Shown here piece by piece: positions 31,457-41,219 of a stretch of DNA of 64,000 nt; the first letter of the stretch is position 1, and every line of letters begins with the position of its first letter. Source of the stretch: Antarcticimicrobium sp040365005 (GTDB lineage Bacteria; Pseudomonadota; Alphaproteobacteria; Rhodobacterales; Rhodobacteraceae); NCBI RefSeq assembly GCF_040365005.1, contig NZ_BAABWV010000016.1:1-64000 (forward strand). The letters are read 5' to 3'. The position numbers were made by a program, and so were the translations under genes. The notes beneath the pieces are model-generated. The model was given only the letters and a program-made list of their open reading frames with translations. It had not been told where the DNA came from and searched no databases.

Positions 31457-32212
31457 ATGAAACTCAGCACCACCGCAGCGGTCATCACCGGCGGCGCCTC
31501 CGGCCTGGGCGAGGCCACCGCGCGCCACTTCGCAGCGAACGGCGCACAGGTCACCCTGCTCGACCGCGACGCCGAGCGCGGCACCAAGGTGGCCGAGGAG
31601 ATCGGCGGGTATTTCGCCGAGACCGACGTGACCGACGAGGACTCGGTCAAGGCGGCGATCGACATGGCCGTCGAGAAGATGGGCAAGATCACCGCCACGG
31701 TGAACTGCGCCGGCATCGCCTATGGCATCAAGACCGTGGGCAAGGACGGCCCGCATCCGCTGGATGCCTTCAAGCGCACCATCGACATCAACCTGGTGGG
31801 CACCTTCAATGTCTGCCGGCTGGCGGCTGAGGTCATGGCCCGGAACGAGCCCGAACCCGACGGCGCGCGCGGCGTCATCGTCAACACCGCCTCGGTCGCC
31901 GCCTTCGACGGGCAAAAGGGCCAGGCCGCCTATTCCGCCTCCAAGGGCGGTGTCGTCGGCATGACCCTTCCGATGGCGCGCGATCTGGCCAGCTCCGGCA
32001 TCCGCGTGATGACCATCGCGCCGGGTATCTTCATGACGCCGATGCTGGCCGGCCTGCCGGAAGAGGTGCAGCAACAGCTCGCCGCCGACGTGCCCAATCC
32101 CGCCCGCCTCGGCCAACCCGAGGAATACGGTCGCATGGCCGGCTTCATCGTCGAGATGGGCTATCTCAACGGCGAGGTGATCCGTCTCGACGGCGCCCTG
32201 CGGATGCGCTGA
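31457..32212 (+). CDS. SDR dehydrogenase, type II 3-hydroxyacyl-CoA dehydrogenase-like
   Basis: 251 aa. NAD(H) site GGASGLGEA, NCAGIAYG, catalytic S in NTASVAAFDG and Y-x3-K in YSASK. The pattern VIVNTASVAAFDGQKGQAAY and the C-terminal TPMLAGLPEEVQQ match the HSD17B10-like 3-hydroxy-2-methylbutyryl-CoA dehydrogenase group, so an acyl-CoA substrate in beta-oxidation or isoleucine breakdown is likely. GGGAGAGGG lies just upstream of the start. Regulation by the palindrome at 31417 is inferred. No other degradation gene adjoins it. Confidence 0.88.
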   Translation: MKLSTTAAVITGGASGLGEATARHFAANGAQVTLLDRDAERGTKVAEEIGGYFAETDVTDEDSVKAAIDMAVEKMGKITATVNCAGIAYGIKTVGKDGPHPLDAFKRTIDINLVGTFNVCRLAAEVMARNEPEPDGARGVIVNTASVAAFDGQKGQAAYSASKGGVVGMTLPMARDLASSGIRVMTIAPGIFMTPMLAGLPEEVQQQLAADVPNPARLGQPEEYGRMAGFIVEMGYLNGEVIRLDGALRMR

Positions 32213-32231
32213 GCGGGACGCACCCGCGCCC

Positions 32232-32270
32232 TGTCATCCCCGCCACCCTGTCATCCCCGCGAAAGCGGGG
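32232..32270. repeat. Short variant of repeat family B
   Basis: Two TGTCATCCCCGC starts in tandem (32232 and 32249); the second has the hairpin CCCCGCGAAAGCGGGG. Related to the TGTCACCCC repeats at 24676 and 31157. Confidence 0.55.
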
Positions 32271-32336
32271 ATCTCTAAATCCACAGGAATTTCGACCGCG
32301 AACGCGGAAACGGTGGCAAGACAACCCGAAACGTAC

Positions 32337-32380
32337 AAAACGGCCCGGAAACTCCCCAATCGGCGTTTCCGGGCCGTTTT
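32337..32380. terminator. Bidirectional terminator between SDR and uup
   Basis: Perfect 16-bp stem AAAACGGCCCGGAAAC / GTTTCCGGGCCGTTTT with a 12-nt loop, serving the converging SDR and ABC-F genes. Confidence 0.9.
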
Positions 32381-32416
32381 TCCGCGTCGCGACTTGTACG
32401 AAACGCAGCCTGAATC

Positions 32417-34225
<1,809 letters not shown>

Positions 34226-34293
34226 GCCCGCCAGCTATCCTCGCCCGCGCGCGCCGTCAACGCCCCTGCACCCGCGCCGCGGAAAACCCCGGC

Positions 34294-35022
34294 TCAGCCC
34301 GCCACGGTCCGAAGCAGCTTCTTGCGCGCCGGGGGAATCGCCCCGATTTCCAACCCGGTAAAGACATGCAGCGTGTTCATCTGCCGGTCGACCACCGCGT
34401 GATCGCTGACCCAGCCGCCCATCATCAGGTAGGTGCGCAGCAGCGGTGGCATCCGTACCATCGCTTTCCTGGCGTCCGGCTTGCGCCGCAACCGCGCGGC
34501 GAATCGAAACACATCCGGCGCCTTGACCCGTGGCAGCCAGCGTTTCGGTCCGAGGTGGCGATGTTTCAAAATGGCAAAGGCATCGAGGTATTGCGCGGTC
34601 TCGGTCCCCGCGAAGGAGGAACAGCCGAACAGCATGGCGACGTCGTTGTCATCGACAAAACGGGTCATCGCCCCCCAGGCGACCCGCAGGATGTCGGGGT
34701 CGTGAACATCGGGGTCGATGCAGAATCGCCCCATCTCGACCATGCGCCCGTCAAAGCTTTGCAGCCCGGAAAGCTCATAGAATTGCGCCGAGTAGCTGCG
34801 CGCCAGTTGTGCGCCGTCCTCGAACATCAGCATGCGGAAACAGCAGACCAGAGCGCCGCTGCGGGTGTCGTGCACAAGGAAGTGCGAACAGATCTCGTCA
34901 AAGGAATCGCGGTCGGGCTGCTCGGTGCGGAACGCCCGCGTGCGCAGCGCCTGCGCCGCCGCGATATCGTCGGCGGTTTCGGCCAGACGCGCCCGGTACC
35001 GGCCCTTGGTCAACAGCGGCAT
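34294..35022 (-). CDS. olsB: L-ornithine N(alpha)-acyltransferase
   Basis: 242 aa, GNAT-type. OlsB attaches a 3-hydroxy fatty acyl chain from acyl-ACP to ornithine, giving lyso-ornithine lipid. Recognisable parts: RLAETADDIAAAQALRTRAF, EICSHFLVHD, and ARSYSAQFYELSGL with the following EMGRFCIDP. The start at 35022 (MPLLTKGRYR) is the family's N-terminus. No olsA (the second acyltransferase) lies adjacent, so it must be elsewhere. It follows bamE in the same direction (83-bp gap). Confidence 0.92.
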   Translation of the reverse strand: MPLLTKGRYRARLAETADDIAAAQALRTRAFRTEQPDRDSFDEICSHFLVHDTRSGALVCCFRMLMFEDGAQLARSYSAQFYELSGLQSFDGRMVEMGRFCIDPDVHDPDILRVAWGAMTRFVDDNDVAMLFGCSSFAGTETAQYLDAFAILKHRHLGPKRWLPRVKAPDVFRFAARLRRKPDARKAMVRMPPLLRTYLMMGGWVSDHAVVDRQMNTLHVFTGLEIGAIPPARKKLLRTVAG

Positions 35023-35105
35023 ATGTCCCTCCGCGATGCTTCGGCAGGATCGTAGGTCTGCGCCGTCCAGCACACAAGATAAGACGCCGGCTTGATGCCG
35101 GTCAG

Positions 35106-35573
35106 TTACTCGAGCACGCTGCCCGGGTTGAACCGTCCGAGGTTGCCCAGCAGCTGCCGCAGGAAGGTCTTGTCCTCGACGCTGGAACTGGTCACCCGGC
35201 GCTCGAGCGGGATGGTGCGGCCATCCTCGAGCCCGTAGCGTTCGATACCGCGCACCACGCCACGCTGGTCGAAATTGATCGCCACCACCTCGCGCGAGAC
35301 CACCTTGGGCTCCGTCGGCCCGAAGTGGCGCATGCGGGAGGCGACATAATAAAATCCGCTGTCCTTGAGCACGCCGGAGGAGGTCGGCGGGCCGACCGCC
35401 TCGACCACGCTGTCGCGGGTGTCCTTGCCGACCTGGATCGCGTCCAGATCCTCGGGCGTGGGCACATAGCCGTGGTTGCGATAGATCGTGACACACCCCG
35501 ACACGGCCAGAACCATGAGCGTCAGACCGGCGCCGCGCAGGGCCGCTTTCAGCGGAGAGAGAGATGCATTCAT
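35106..35573 (-). CDS. bamE: Outer membrane assembly lipoprotein BamE
   Basis: 155 aa. Lipoprotein signal with lipobox LAVSGC (Cys 27), then the SmpA/OmlA fold: HGYVPTPEDLDAIQVGKDTRDSVVEAVGPP and a beta-hairpin end (YYVASRMRHFG). Part of the BAM complex that inserts outer-membrane proteins. The C-terminal ERRVTSSSVEDKTFLRQLLGN is a typical Rhodobacteraceae extension. It is divergent from the DUF177 gene across 105 bp. Confidence 0.93.
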   Translation of the reverse strand: MNASLSPLKAALRGAGLTLMVLAVSGCVTIYRNHGYVPTPEDLDAIQVGKDTRDSVVEAVGPPTSSGVLKDSGFYYVASRMRHFGPTEPKVVSREVVAINFDQRGVVRGIERYGLEDGRTIPLERRVTSSSVEDKTFLRQLLGNLGRFNPGSVLE

Positions 35574-35615
35574 TGCTGCCCTTTCGGCTTGGCTTTTCTG
35601 TGCCTGCCATCCCGC

Positions 35616-35624
35616 TTATATAAA
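35616..35624. promoter_or_regulatory. AT-rich TATATAAA box between bamE and the DUF177 gene
   Basis: TTATATAAA in an otherwise GC-rich 105-bp divergent region; usable as a -10 on either strand (TTTCTG or TTGAAC as poor -35 boxes). Assignment of the transcript is uncertain. Confidence 0.35.
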
Positions 35625-35678
35625 CTGCGCCCACGGTTCAAGATTGCGAACACCAATGAAGAAAGGCGACCCCCGGGA

Positions 35679-36215
35679 ATGACCGACACAAATGCGCTGC
35701 GGGTGGCCGACCTGCCACAGACCGCCCCCACCCCCTTTGAACTGGTCCCCGGACCCGAGGCGCGCGCGGCGCTGGCGGCCGAGCTGGAGTTGAGCGCGCT
35801 GCGCAAGCTGCGCTTTGCTGGCCGGATCCGCACCAGCGGCAAGCGCGACTGGCTGCTCGAAGGGCATCTCGGCGCCACCGTGGTGCAGCCCTGCGTGGTG
35901 ACGCTGGAGCCGGTGACCACGCGAATCGAGACCGACGTACGGCGGCTGTTCCTGGCCAAGATGCCCGAGACCGAAGCGCCCGAGGTGGAAATGGGCGAGG
36001 ATGACACCACCGAGCCGCTGGGGGCCTGGATCGACCCCGCCGCGGTGATGGCCGAGGCACTGGCGCTGGCGCTGCCGCTCTACCCGCGCAAGGAGGACGC
36101 CGAACTGGGCGAGGCGGTCTATACCGAACCGGGCAAGGCGCCGCTGCGCGACGAGGACGCCCGCCCCTTTGCCGGGCTGGCCGCGCTGCGCGATGCGCTG
36201 AAAAAAGACGAATGA
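35679..36215 (+). CDS. DUF177/YceD family protein
   Basis: 178 aa. The DUF177 core is clear: GHLGATVVQPCVVTLEPVTTRI and the acidic middle with LGAWIDPAAVMAEALALALPLYPRK. YceD-type proteins co-occur with rpmF throughout bacteria and affect 23S rRNA/50S biogenesis. Here rpmF lies 215 bp downstream, then plsX and fabH. The start at 35679 lies just upstream of the conserved region. Confidence 0.92.
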   Translation: MTDTNALRVADLPQTAPTPFELVPGPEARAALAAELELSALRKLRFAGRIRTSGKRDWLLEGHLGATVVQPCVVTLEPVTTRIETDVRRLFLAKMPETEAPEVEMGEDDTTEPLGAWIDPAAVMAEALALALPLYPRKEDAELGEAVYTEPGKAPLRDEDARPFAGLAALRDALKKDE

Positions 36216-36430
36216 CCGGCGCCTTGCCCCCTCTCGCATCCGTCAGTCGGGGCGCGGGGGCAAGAATCGGTTGCAAGCGGCAAAAATGCCGGTATTTTCG
36301 CCCGCTCATCCGAATTAGGGTTGGACATCGCGCAGGCTGCGGCCTAAACGCACGTCACGCCGTAGCAAACGGAAACGAAACATGGCCCGCGGGACCGCTC
36401 CGGGCCCCCAAAACAGACAAGGGTTGAGAC

Positions 36431-36637
36431 ATGGCTGTCCAACAGAACAAAGTATCCAAGTCGCGCCGCAACAACCGCCGGGCGCATGATGCCTTGGTTG
36501 CTGCGAACCCCAACGAGTGCCCGAACTGCGGCGAGTTGAAGCGTCCGCACCACGTGTGCCCGTCCTGCGGCCACTATGACGACAAGGAAATTGTCGCCAT
36601 GGCCGACGAGGTCGATCTGGACGAAGACGCGGCTTGA
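36431..36637 (+). CDS. rpmF: Ribosomal protein L32
   Basis: 68 aa. Start AVQQNKVSKSRRNNRRAHDAL is the L32 hallmark; the zinc-ribbon-like pairs CPNCG and CPSCG are both kept, so this is the zinc-containing form. It precedes plsX by 22 bp, the conserved rpmF-plsX-fabH arrangement that couples ribosome and phospholipid synthesis. Confidence 0.98.
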   Translation: MAVQQNKVSKSRRNNRRAHDALVAANPNECPNCGELKRPHHVCPSCGHYDDKEIVAMADEVDLDEDAA

Positions 36638-36659
36638 GCCACACCGAAGCCACCTGCGC

Positions 36660-37805
36660 ATGACGGCTAAGTCCGACCAGATGAACGATCGAAACCGCCC
36701 CGAGGGCGCGCAAATCGTCATTTCGGTCGATGCGATGGGTGGCGACGCGGGCCCCGGGGTGGTGATCTCGGGGATGGCGGAATCCGCCATGAAGAACCCC
36801 GACCTGGGGTTCATCCTGCACGGTCCGGAAGAGACGCTGAGAAAGCTGGTCGCGCGCCGCCGCACGCTTGCGGGGCGCGTGTTTTTTCGTGACGCGCCCG
36901 ACGTCGTCACGATGGAGGACAAGCCCAGCCACGTGATGCGTCACGGCAAGAGCACCTCGATGTGGTCGGCACTGCAGGCGGTGCGCGACGGCGAGGCGCA
37001 TGGCGCCGTCTCCTGCGGCAATACCGGCGCGCTGATGGCGCTGAGCATGCTGTGCCTGCGCAAGCTGCCGGGCGTCAGCCGCCCGGCGATCGCGGTGCTG
37101 TGGCCGTCGCGCAACCCCCAGGGCTTCAACGTGATGCTCGACGTCGGCGCCGATGTGCGTGCCGACGCGCGCGACCTGCTGCAATACGCACTGATGGGCG
37201 CCTCTTACGCGCGCAACGGGATGGACCTCAAACGCCCCCGGATCGGCCTGCTCAACGTCGGCACCGAGGAACACAAGGGCCGCCCCGAGCTGAAAGAGGC
37301 GCATGGGCTGATCGCGCAGTTCGCCGATCAGGCCCATTTCGATTTCGTCGGCTTCGTCGAGGGGCGCGACATACCCGGTAACGTGGCCGACGTGATCGTG
37401 ACCGACGGGTTCACCGGCAACGTCGCGATCAAGACCGGGGAAGGCACCGCCGCGATGATCGGCGCGTCGCTGCGCGAGGCGTTCCGCTATTCGCTGCTGT
37501 CGCGGCTTGCCTCGGTGCTGGCGATCACCTCGCTGCGCCGGCTGCAAAAGCGGATCGACCCCCGCCGGGTCAACGGCGGCGTGTTCCTCGGGCTGAACGG
37601 CACGGTGGTCAAATCCCACGGCGGCGCCGATGCCACCGGGGTGTCGGCGGCGATCAAGCTGGCCTTTCACCTGGCAGAGTCGGGCTTTGCCGAACGGTTG
37701 GCGGCACGGGTTGCATCCACCGCCACACTTGTCGAGGATGGTGCGACCGCGACGGCGCCAACAGCCGAAAAAACAGAAAAACAGGGAGGCGGGCGAGAGG
37801 CATGA
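36660..37805 (+). CDS. plsX: Acyl-ACP:phosphate acyltransferase
   Basis: 381 aa. Forms acyl phosphate, the donor for glycerol-3-phosphate acylation. Motifs: SVDAMGGDAGPGVV near residue 20, SCGNTGALMA, TEEHKGRPELKEAH, VTDGFTGNVAIKT and GGVFLGLNGTVVKSHGG. The start at 36660 (MTAKSDQ) is likely, but MNDRNRP at 36681 is possible; neither has a strong ribosome site. A C-terminal extension after about 360 is low-complexity (TATAPTAEKTEK). Overlaps fabH by 4 bp. Confidence 0.95.
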   Translation: MTAKSDQMNDRNRPEGAQIVISVDAMGGDAGPGVVISGMAESAMKNPDLGFILHGPEETLRKLVARRRTLAGRVFFRDAPDVVTMEDKPSHVMRHGKSTSMWSALQAVRDGEAHGAVSCGNTGALMALSMLCLRKLPGVSRPAIAVLWPSRNPQGFNVMLDVGADVRADARDLLQYALMGASYARNGMDLKRPRIGLLNVGTEEHKGRPELKEAHGLIAQFADQAHFDFVGFVEGRDIPGNVADVIVTDGFTGNVAIKTGEGTAAMIGASLREAFRYSLLSRLASVLAITSLRRLQKRIDPRRVNGGVFLGLNGTVVKSHGGADATGVSAAIKLAFHLAESGFAERLAARVASTATLVEDGATATAPTAEKTEKQGGGREA

Positions 37806-38773
37806 CAAAACGTTCTGTGGTGATCGGGGTCGGCCACTATCTGCCGGAACGGGTGGTCCCCAACGCCGAGTTCGAGAAGACTCTCGACACCTCCGACGAA
37901 TGGATTCGCAGCCGCTCGGGCATCGAGCGCCGCCATTTCGCCGCCGAGGATGAGTCCACCTCGGACCTGGCCACCCATGCTGCGCAGGCGGCCCTGGCCG
38001 ATGCCGGGATCGAGGCGGACGACATCGACGCCATCATCCTGGCCACCTCGACCGCCGATCTGACCTTTCCCTCGGCCGCGACCATGGTGCAGGCCCGGCT
38101 GGGAATGACCACCGGCTTTGCCTTTGACGTCCAGGCGGTCTGCGCCGGGTTCATCTATGCGCTGAGCAATGCCAACGCGATGATCCTGTCCGGCCAAGCC
38201 AAGCGGGTCATGGTGATCGGGGCCGAGACCTTCTCGCGCATCATGGACTGGACCGACCGGTCGACCTGCGTGTTGTTCGGCGATGGCGCCGGCGCCCTGA
38301 TTCTCGAAGGTCAGGAGGGCAGCGGCACCGCGCAGGATCGCGGAATCCTCGCCGTCGACCTGAACTCCGACGGACGCTACAAGGACCTGCTGTACGTCGA
38401 TGGCGGCGTATCCACAGGCACCTCGGGCTATCTGCGGATGCAGGGCAACCAGGTATTCCGTCACGCGGTCGAAAAGCTGGCCAAGACGGCAGAGACCGCG
38501 CTGGAGCGCGCCGGTCTCGGTGCCGATGATCTCGACTGGATCGTACCGCACCAGGCCAACATCCGCATCATCCAGGGCACCGCCAGGAAGATGGGGCTGA
38601 GCATGGACAAGGTGGTGGTCACGGTCCAGGACCACGGCAATACCTCGGCCGCATCGATTCCGCTGGCGCTGTCGGTGGGCAAGGCCCGCGGCCAGATCAA
38701 GCAAGGCGATCTGGTGGTGACCGAGGCGATCGGCGGCGGCCTGGCCTGGGGCGCGGTGGTTCTGCGCTGGTAA
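37802..38773 (+). CDS. fabH: 3-oxoacyl-ACP synthase III
   Basis: 323 aa. Initiates type II fatty-acid synthesis by condensing acetyl-CoA with malonyl-ACP. The catalytic triad is visible: Cys 114 in VCAGFIYAL, His in VPHQANIRI and Asn in HGNTSAAS. The ATG overlaps plsX stop. A weak hairpin (GCGGTTT-AAACCGC, 38778-38798) follows the stop and may partly end the plsX-fabH transcript before ihfA, which has its own promoter. Confidence 0.97.
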   Translation: MTKRSVVIGVGHYLPERVVPNAEFEKTLDTSDEWIRSRSGIERRHFAAEDESTSDLATHAAQAALADAGIEADDIDAIILATSTADLTFPSAATMVQARLGMTTGFAFDVQAVCAGFIYALSNANAMILSGQAKRVMVIGAETFSRIMDWTDRSTCVLFGDGAGALILEGQEGSGTAQDRGILAVDLNSDGRYKDLLYVDGGVSTGTSGYLRMQGNQVFRHAVEKLAKTAETALERAGLGADDLDWIVPHQANIRIIQGTARKMGLSMDKVVVTVQDHGNTSAASIPLALSVGKARGQIKQGDLVVTEAIGGGLAWGAVVLRW

Positions 38774-38817
38774 CGGTGCGGTTTGCCACCTAAACCGCCT
38801 CGTTTAATTCATTGATA

Positions 38818-38847
38818 TTGACAGTGAATTTGCGCTCACCCTATTCT
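38818..38847 (+). promoter_or_regulatory. Sigma-70 promoter of ihfA
   Basis: TTGACA (38818-38823), 18-bp spacer, TATTCT (38842-38847), 23 bp before the ihfA ATG. One of the best consensus matches in the window, implying that ihfA is also expressed independently of plsX-fabH. Confidence 0.6.
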
Positions 38848-38870
38848 CCCAGAATAAAACGGGGGATGGT

Positions 38871-39173
38871 ATGGGCTCAAAAACACTCACGCGGATGGAT
38901 CTGAGCGAGGCAGTATTCCGCGAGGTCGGGCTGTCGCGCAATGAAAGCGCCCAGTTGGTCGAAAGCATGCTGGACCTGATTTCCGACGCGCTGGTGCGCG
39001 GCGAACAGGTCAAGATTTCGTCTTTCGGCACGTTCAGCGTTCGCGACAAATCCGCCAGAATCGGTCGCAATCCGAAGACCGGCGAAGAGGTTCCGATTCA
39101 GCCGCGCCGGGTTCTGACCTTTCGACCGTCGCACCTGATGAAAGACCGGGTCGCCGACGGCAACCGGAAATAG
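38871..39173 (+). CDS. ihfA: Integration host factor subunit alpha
   Basis: 100 aa DNA-bending protein. The N-terminal helices (MDLSEAVFREVGLSRNESAQLVE) and the beta-arm with ARIGRNPKTGEEVPI and RVLTFRPSHLMKDRV are characteristic of IHF alpha. Acts as a heterodimer with IhfB. It lies 97 bp after fabH, with a strong sigma-70-like promoter (38818), and 15 bp before the MerR-family gene. Confidence 0.96.
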   Translation: MGSKTLTRMDLSEAVFREVGLSRNESAQLVESMLDLISDALVRGEQVKISSFGTFSVRDKSARIGRNPKTGEEVPIQPRRVLTFRPSHLMKDRVADGNRK

Positions 39174-39188
39174 GCGGGTTACGGGCGT

Positions 39189-39917
39189 ATGGCCAAATCT
39201 CCCGATGCCTTTCGCACCATAAGCGAAGTCGCGGCCTGGCTGGGGGTTCAGGCGCATGTCCTGCGGTTCTGGGAAAGCAAGTTCAGCCAGGTCCGTCCGG
39301 TCAAGCGCGCCGGCGGGCGGCGTTATTACCGCCCCTCCGACATGCGCCTGATCGGCGGCATCAAGACGCTGCTGCACGACGACGGCATGACCATCAAGGG
39401 TGTTCAGAAAATCCTGCGCGAACAGGGCGTTGCCCATGTTTCAGCGCTCTCCCCCGCGTTGGAGGGAGAGGCGGACGACAGCCTTGAGGCGGTGGTGGAG
39501 TCGGGGGGCACCGTGCTGGCCTTCAAGGCAAAGGACGCCCCGTCGACAGAGGTTTCGGGGACGGTCGGGTCGCAACCCGAGCAGACCGACACCCCGGACC
39601 ACGACGCGGCGGCGGACGACGCCCCGCCGGCAAGCACCCTGCCCTCGTTCCTGAGTCGGCCACCGGAAACGACACCGGACATGGCGCGCCCAACGCCGCC
39701 GACCCCGGTCACACCCGTCCCGGTCACACCGGCCCCTGTGGCCGCAGCGCCCGGCACCGGCGCACCGCTCGAGGCCGACCTGCCCTATACACCGGGCGTG
39801 CTGGGCCACCTGGCCGGAGTCACCGTTTTGAGCCCGGACCAGGCCAACCGGATCGCGCCCTTGGCGCGGGCTTTGCGTGATTGGCACGACCGTCACGCCA
39901 AAGCCGGCTGGGGCTGA
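39189..39917 (+). CDS. MerR-family transcriptional regulator with long disordered tail
   Basis: 242 aa. The N-terminal MerR DNA-binding domain (SEVAAWLGVQAHVLRFWESKF, RRYYRPSDMRLIGGI, about residues 10-80) is standard, but no effector domain follows; residues 100-205 are a Pro/Thr/Ala-rich linker, then a short conserved C-terminal helix (LARALRDWHDRHAKAGWG). It follows ihfA by 15 bp as in related genomes. Targets unknown. Confidence 0.85.
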   Translation: MAKSPDAFRTISEVAAWLGVQAHVLRFWESKFSQVRPVKRAGGRRYYRPSDMRLIGGIKTLLHDDGMTIKGVQKILREQGVAHVSALSPALEGEADDSLEAVVESGGTVLAFKAKDAPSTEVSGTVGSQPEQTDTPDHDAAADDAPPASTLPSFLSRPPETTPDMARPTPPTPVTPVPVTPAPVAAAPGTGAPLEADLPYTPGVLGHLAGVTVLSPDQANRIAPLARALRDWHDRHAKAGWG

Positions 39918-39938
39918 CGAAAAATCAATGTTTTCCTC

Positions 39939-39966
39939 TTGCTCCCCGCCGCAGAAACGGTATGAA
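39939..39966 (+). promoter_or_regulatory. Candidate promoter of tRNA-Pro(GGG)
   Basis: TTGCTC, 16-bp spacer, TATGAA, 11 bp before the tRNA 5' end, in a short AT-richer gap after the MerR gene. Good position for a stable-RNA start. Confidence 0.4.
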
Positions 39967-39977
39967 GGCGCACACGT

Positions 39978-40054
39978 CGGGCTATGGCGCAGCCTGGTAG
40001 CGCGTCCGTCTGGGGGACGGAAGGTCGCAGGTTCGAGTCCTGCTAGCCCGACCA
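39978..40054 (+). tRNA. tRNA-Pro (anticodon GGG)
   Basis: 77 nt from CGGGCTA to TAGCCCG-A-CCA. The anticodon arm TCCGT-CTGGGGG-ACGGA gives GGG, reading CCC and CCT. D-arm GCGC/GCGC and T-arm GCAGG-TTCGAGT-CCTGC pair fully; the CCA is encoded. It lies between the MerR gene and dcd. Confidence 0.95.
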
Positions 40055-40115
40055 AATTACACCGACGTAGAGAACAATCATGCCGCCCCCACCCCCGGCG
40101 CGGCGGGGGATAGGC

Positions 40116-41192
40116 ATGACCGGCGTTTGCCCCGATCACCAGATCCGCACCATGATCGACAGCGGCGCGATCCGCGCCGCAACGCCGGTGCTGGACGAAC
40201 AGGTCCAGCCCGCCAGCCTCGATCTGCGACTGGGCCGCGTGGCCTATCGCATCCGCGCCTCCTTCCTGGCCGGACAGGGCCGCACCGTGGCCGAGCGTCT
40301 GGACGAGTTCGAGATGCACCGAATCGACTTGGACGGCGGCGCGGTGCTGGAAAAGGGCTGCGTCTACCTGGTGCCGCTCGAGGAATCGCTCGCCCTGCCT
40401 GCCGATATGACCGCGGTCGCCAACGCCAAGAGCTCCACCGGGCGACTCGACCTGCTGACCCGGAGCATCACCGACGGCGGGGCCGAGTTCGACCGAATCG
40501 CGCCGGGCTATTCCGGCCCGCTTTACGCCGAGATCTGCCCGCGCAGTTTCTCGGTGCTGGTGCGTCCCGGCATGCGGTTGAACCAGATCCGGTTTCGGCG
40601 CGGCCAAGCGGTGCTGAGCGACGCGGAACTGCGAACGCTGCACGCGGAGGCCCCACTGGTCGATGGTCCGGCGATGATCGAACAGGGGCTTGGCTTCTCG
40701 GTCGACCTGCGGCCCGCGCAATCAGACCTGGTCGGCTATCGCGCCAAGCCGCATACCGGGGTGATCGACCTGGATCGCATCGGTGCCTATGACCCGGCCG
40801 ACTTCTGGGAAGAGGTGCGCAGCAAGACCGGCCAGATCATCCTCGATCCCGGTGCGTTCTATATCCTTGTCAGCCGGGAGGCGGTGCACATCCCGCCCGA
40901 CTATGCCGCCGAGATGGCCCCCTACCTCGCCATGGTGGGGGAGTTCCGGGTGCATTACGCCGGCTTCTTCGATCCCGGGTTCGGCCATGCGGGCGCCGGT
41001 GGGGCCGGTGCGCGCGGCGTGCTCGAGGTGCGCTGCCACGAGGCCCCCTTTGTCCTGGAACACGGGCAGGTGGTGGGCCGGCTGGTCTATGAGCGGATGA
41101 CGGCCCAGCCCGCGCGCCTCTATGGTGCGGGCATTGCCTCGAACTACCAGGGCCAGGGGCTGAAACTCTCCAAGCACTTCCGCGCCGCGTAA
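40116..41192 (+). CDS. dcd: dCTP deaminase, two-domain alphaproteobacterial form
   Basis: 358 aa, about twice the 190 aa of a single dUTPase-fold subunit. The first half has AKSSTGRLDLLTRSITDGG and the Dcd core (QVQPASLDLRLGRVAYRI, SGPLYAEICPRSF); the second half (about 230-358) repeats the fold (ILVSREAVHIPPDYAAEMAP, GYASNY-like GAGIASNYQGQG). It makes dUTP from dCTP, a step in dTTP synthesis. The start at 40116 (MTGVCPDHQ) follows GGGGGATAGG; the frame continues 12 codons upstream. It lies 61 bp after tRNA-Pro. Confidence 0.9.
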   Translation: MTGVCPDHQIRTMIDSGAIRAATPVLDEQVQPASLDLRLGRVAYRIRASFLAGQGRTVAERLDEFEMHRIDLDGGAVLEKGCVYLVPLEESLALPADMTAVANAKSSTGRLDLLTRSITDGGAEFDRIAPGYSGPLYAEICPRSFSVLVRPGMRLNQIRFRRGQAVLSDAELRTLHAEAPLVDGPAMIEQGLGFSVDLRPAQSDLVGYRAKPHTGVIDLDRIGAYDPADFWEEVRSKTGQIILDPGAFYILVSREAVHIPPDYAAEMAPYLAMVGEFRVHYAGFFDPGFGHAGAGGAGARGVLEVRCHEAPFVLEHGQVVGRLVYERMTAQPARLYGAGIASNYQGQGLKLSKHFRAA

Positions 41193-41219
41193 CCGGCGCG
41201 CGGCGCAGTCACCGCGGGA

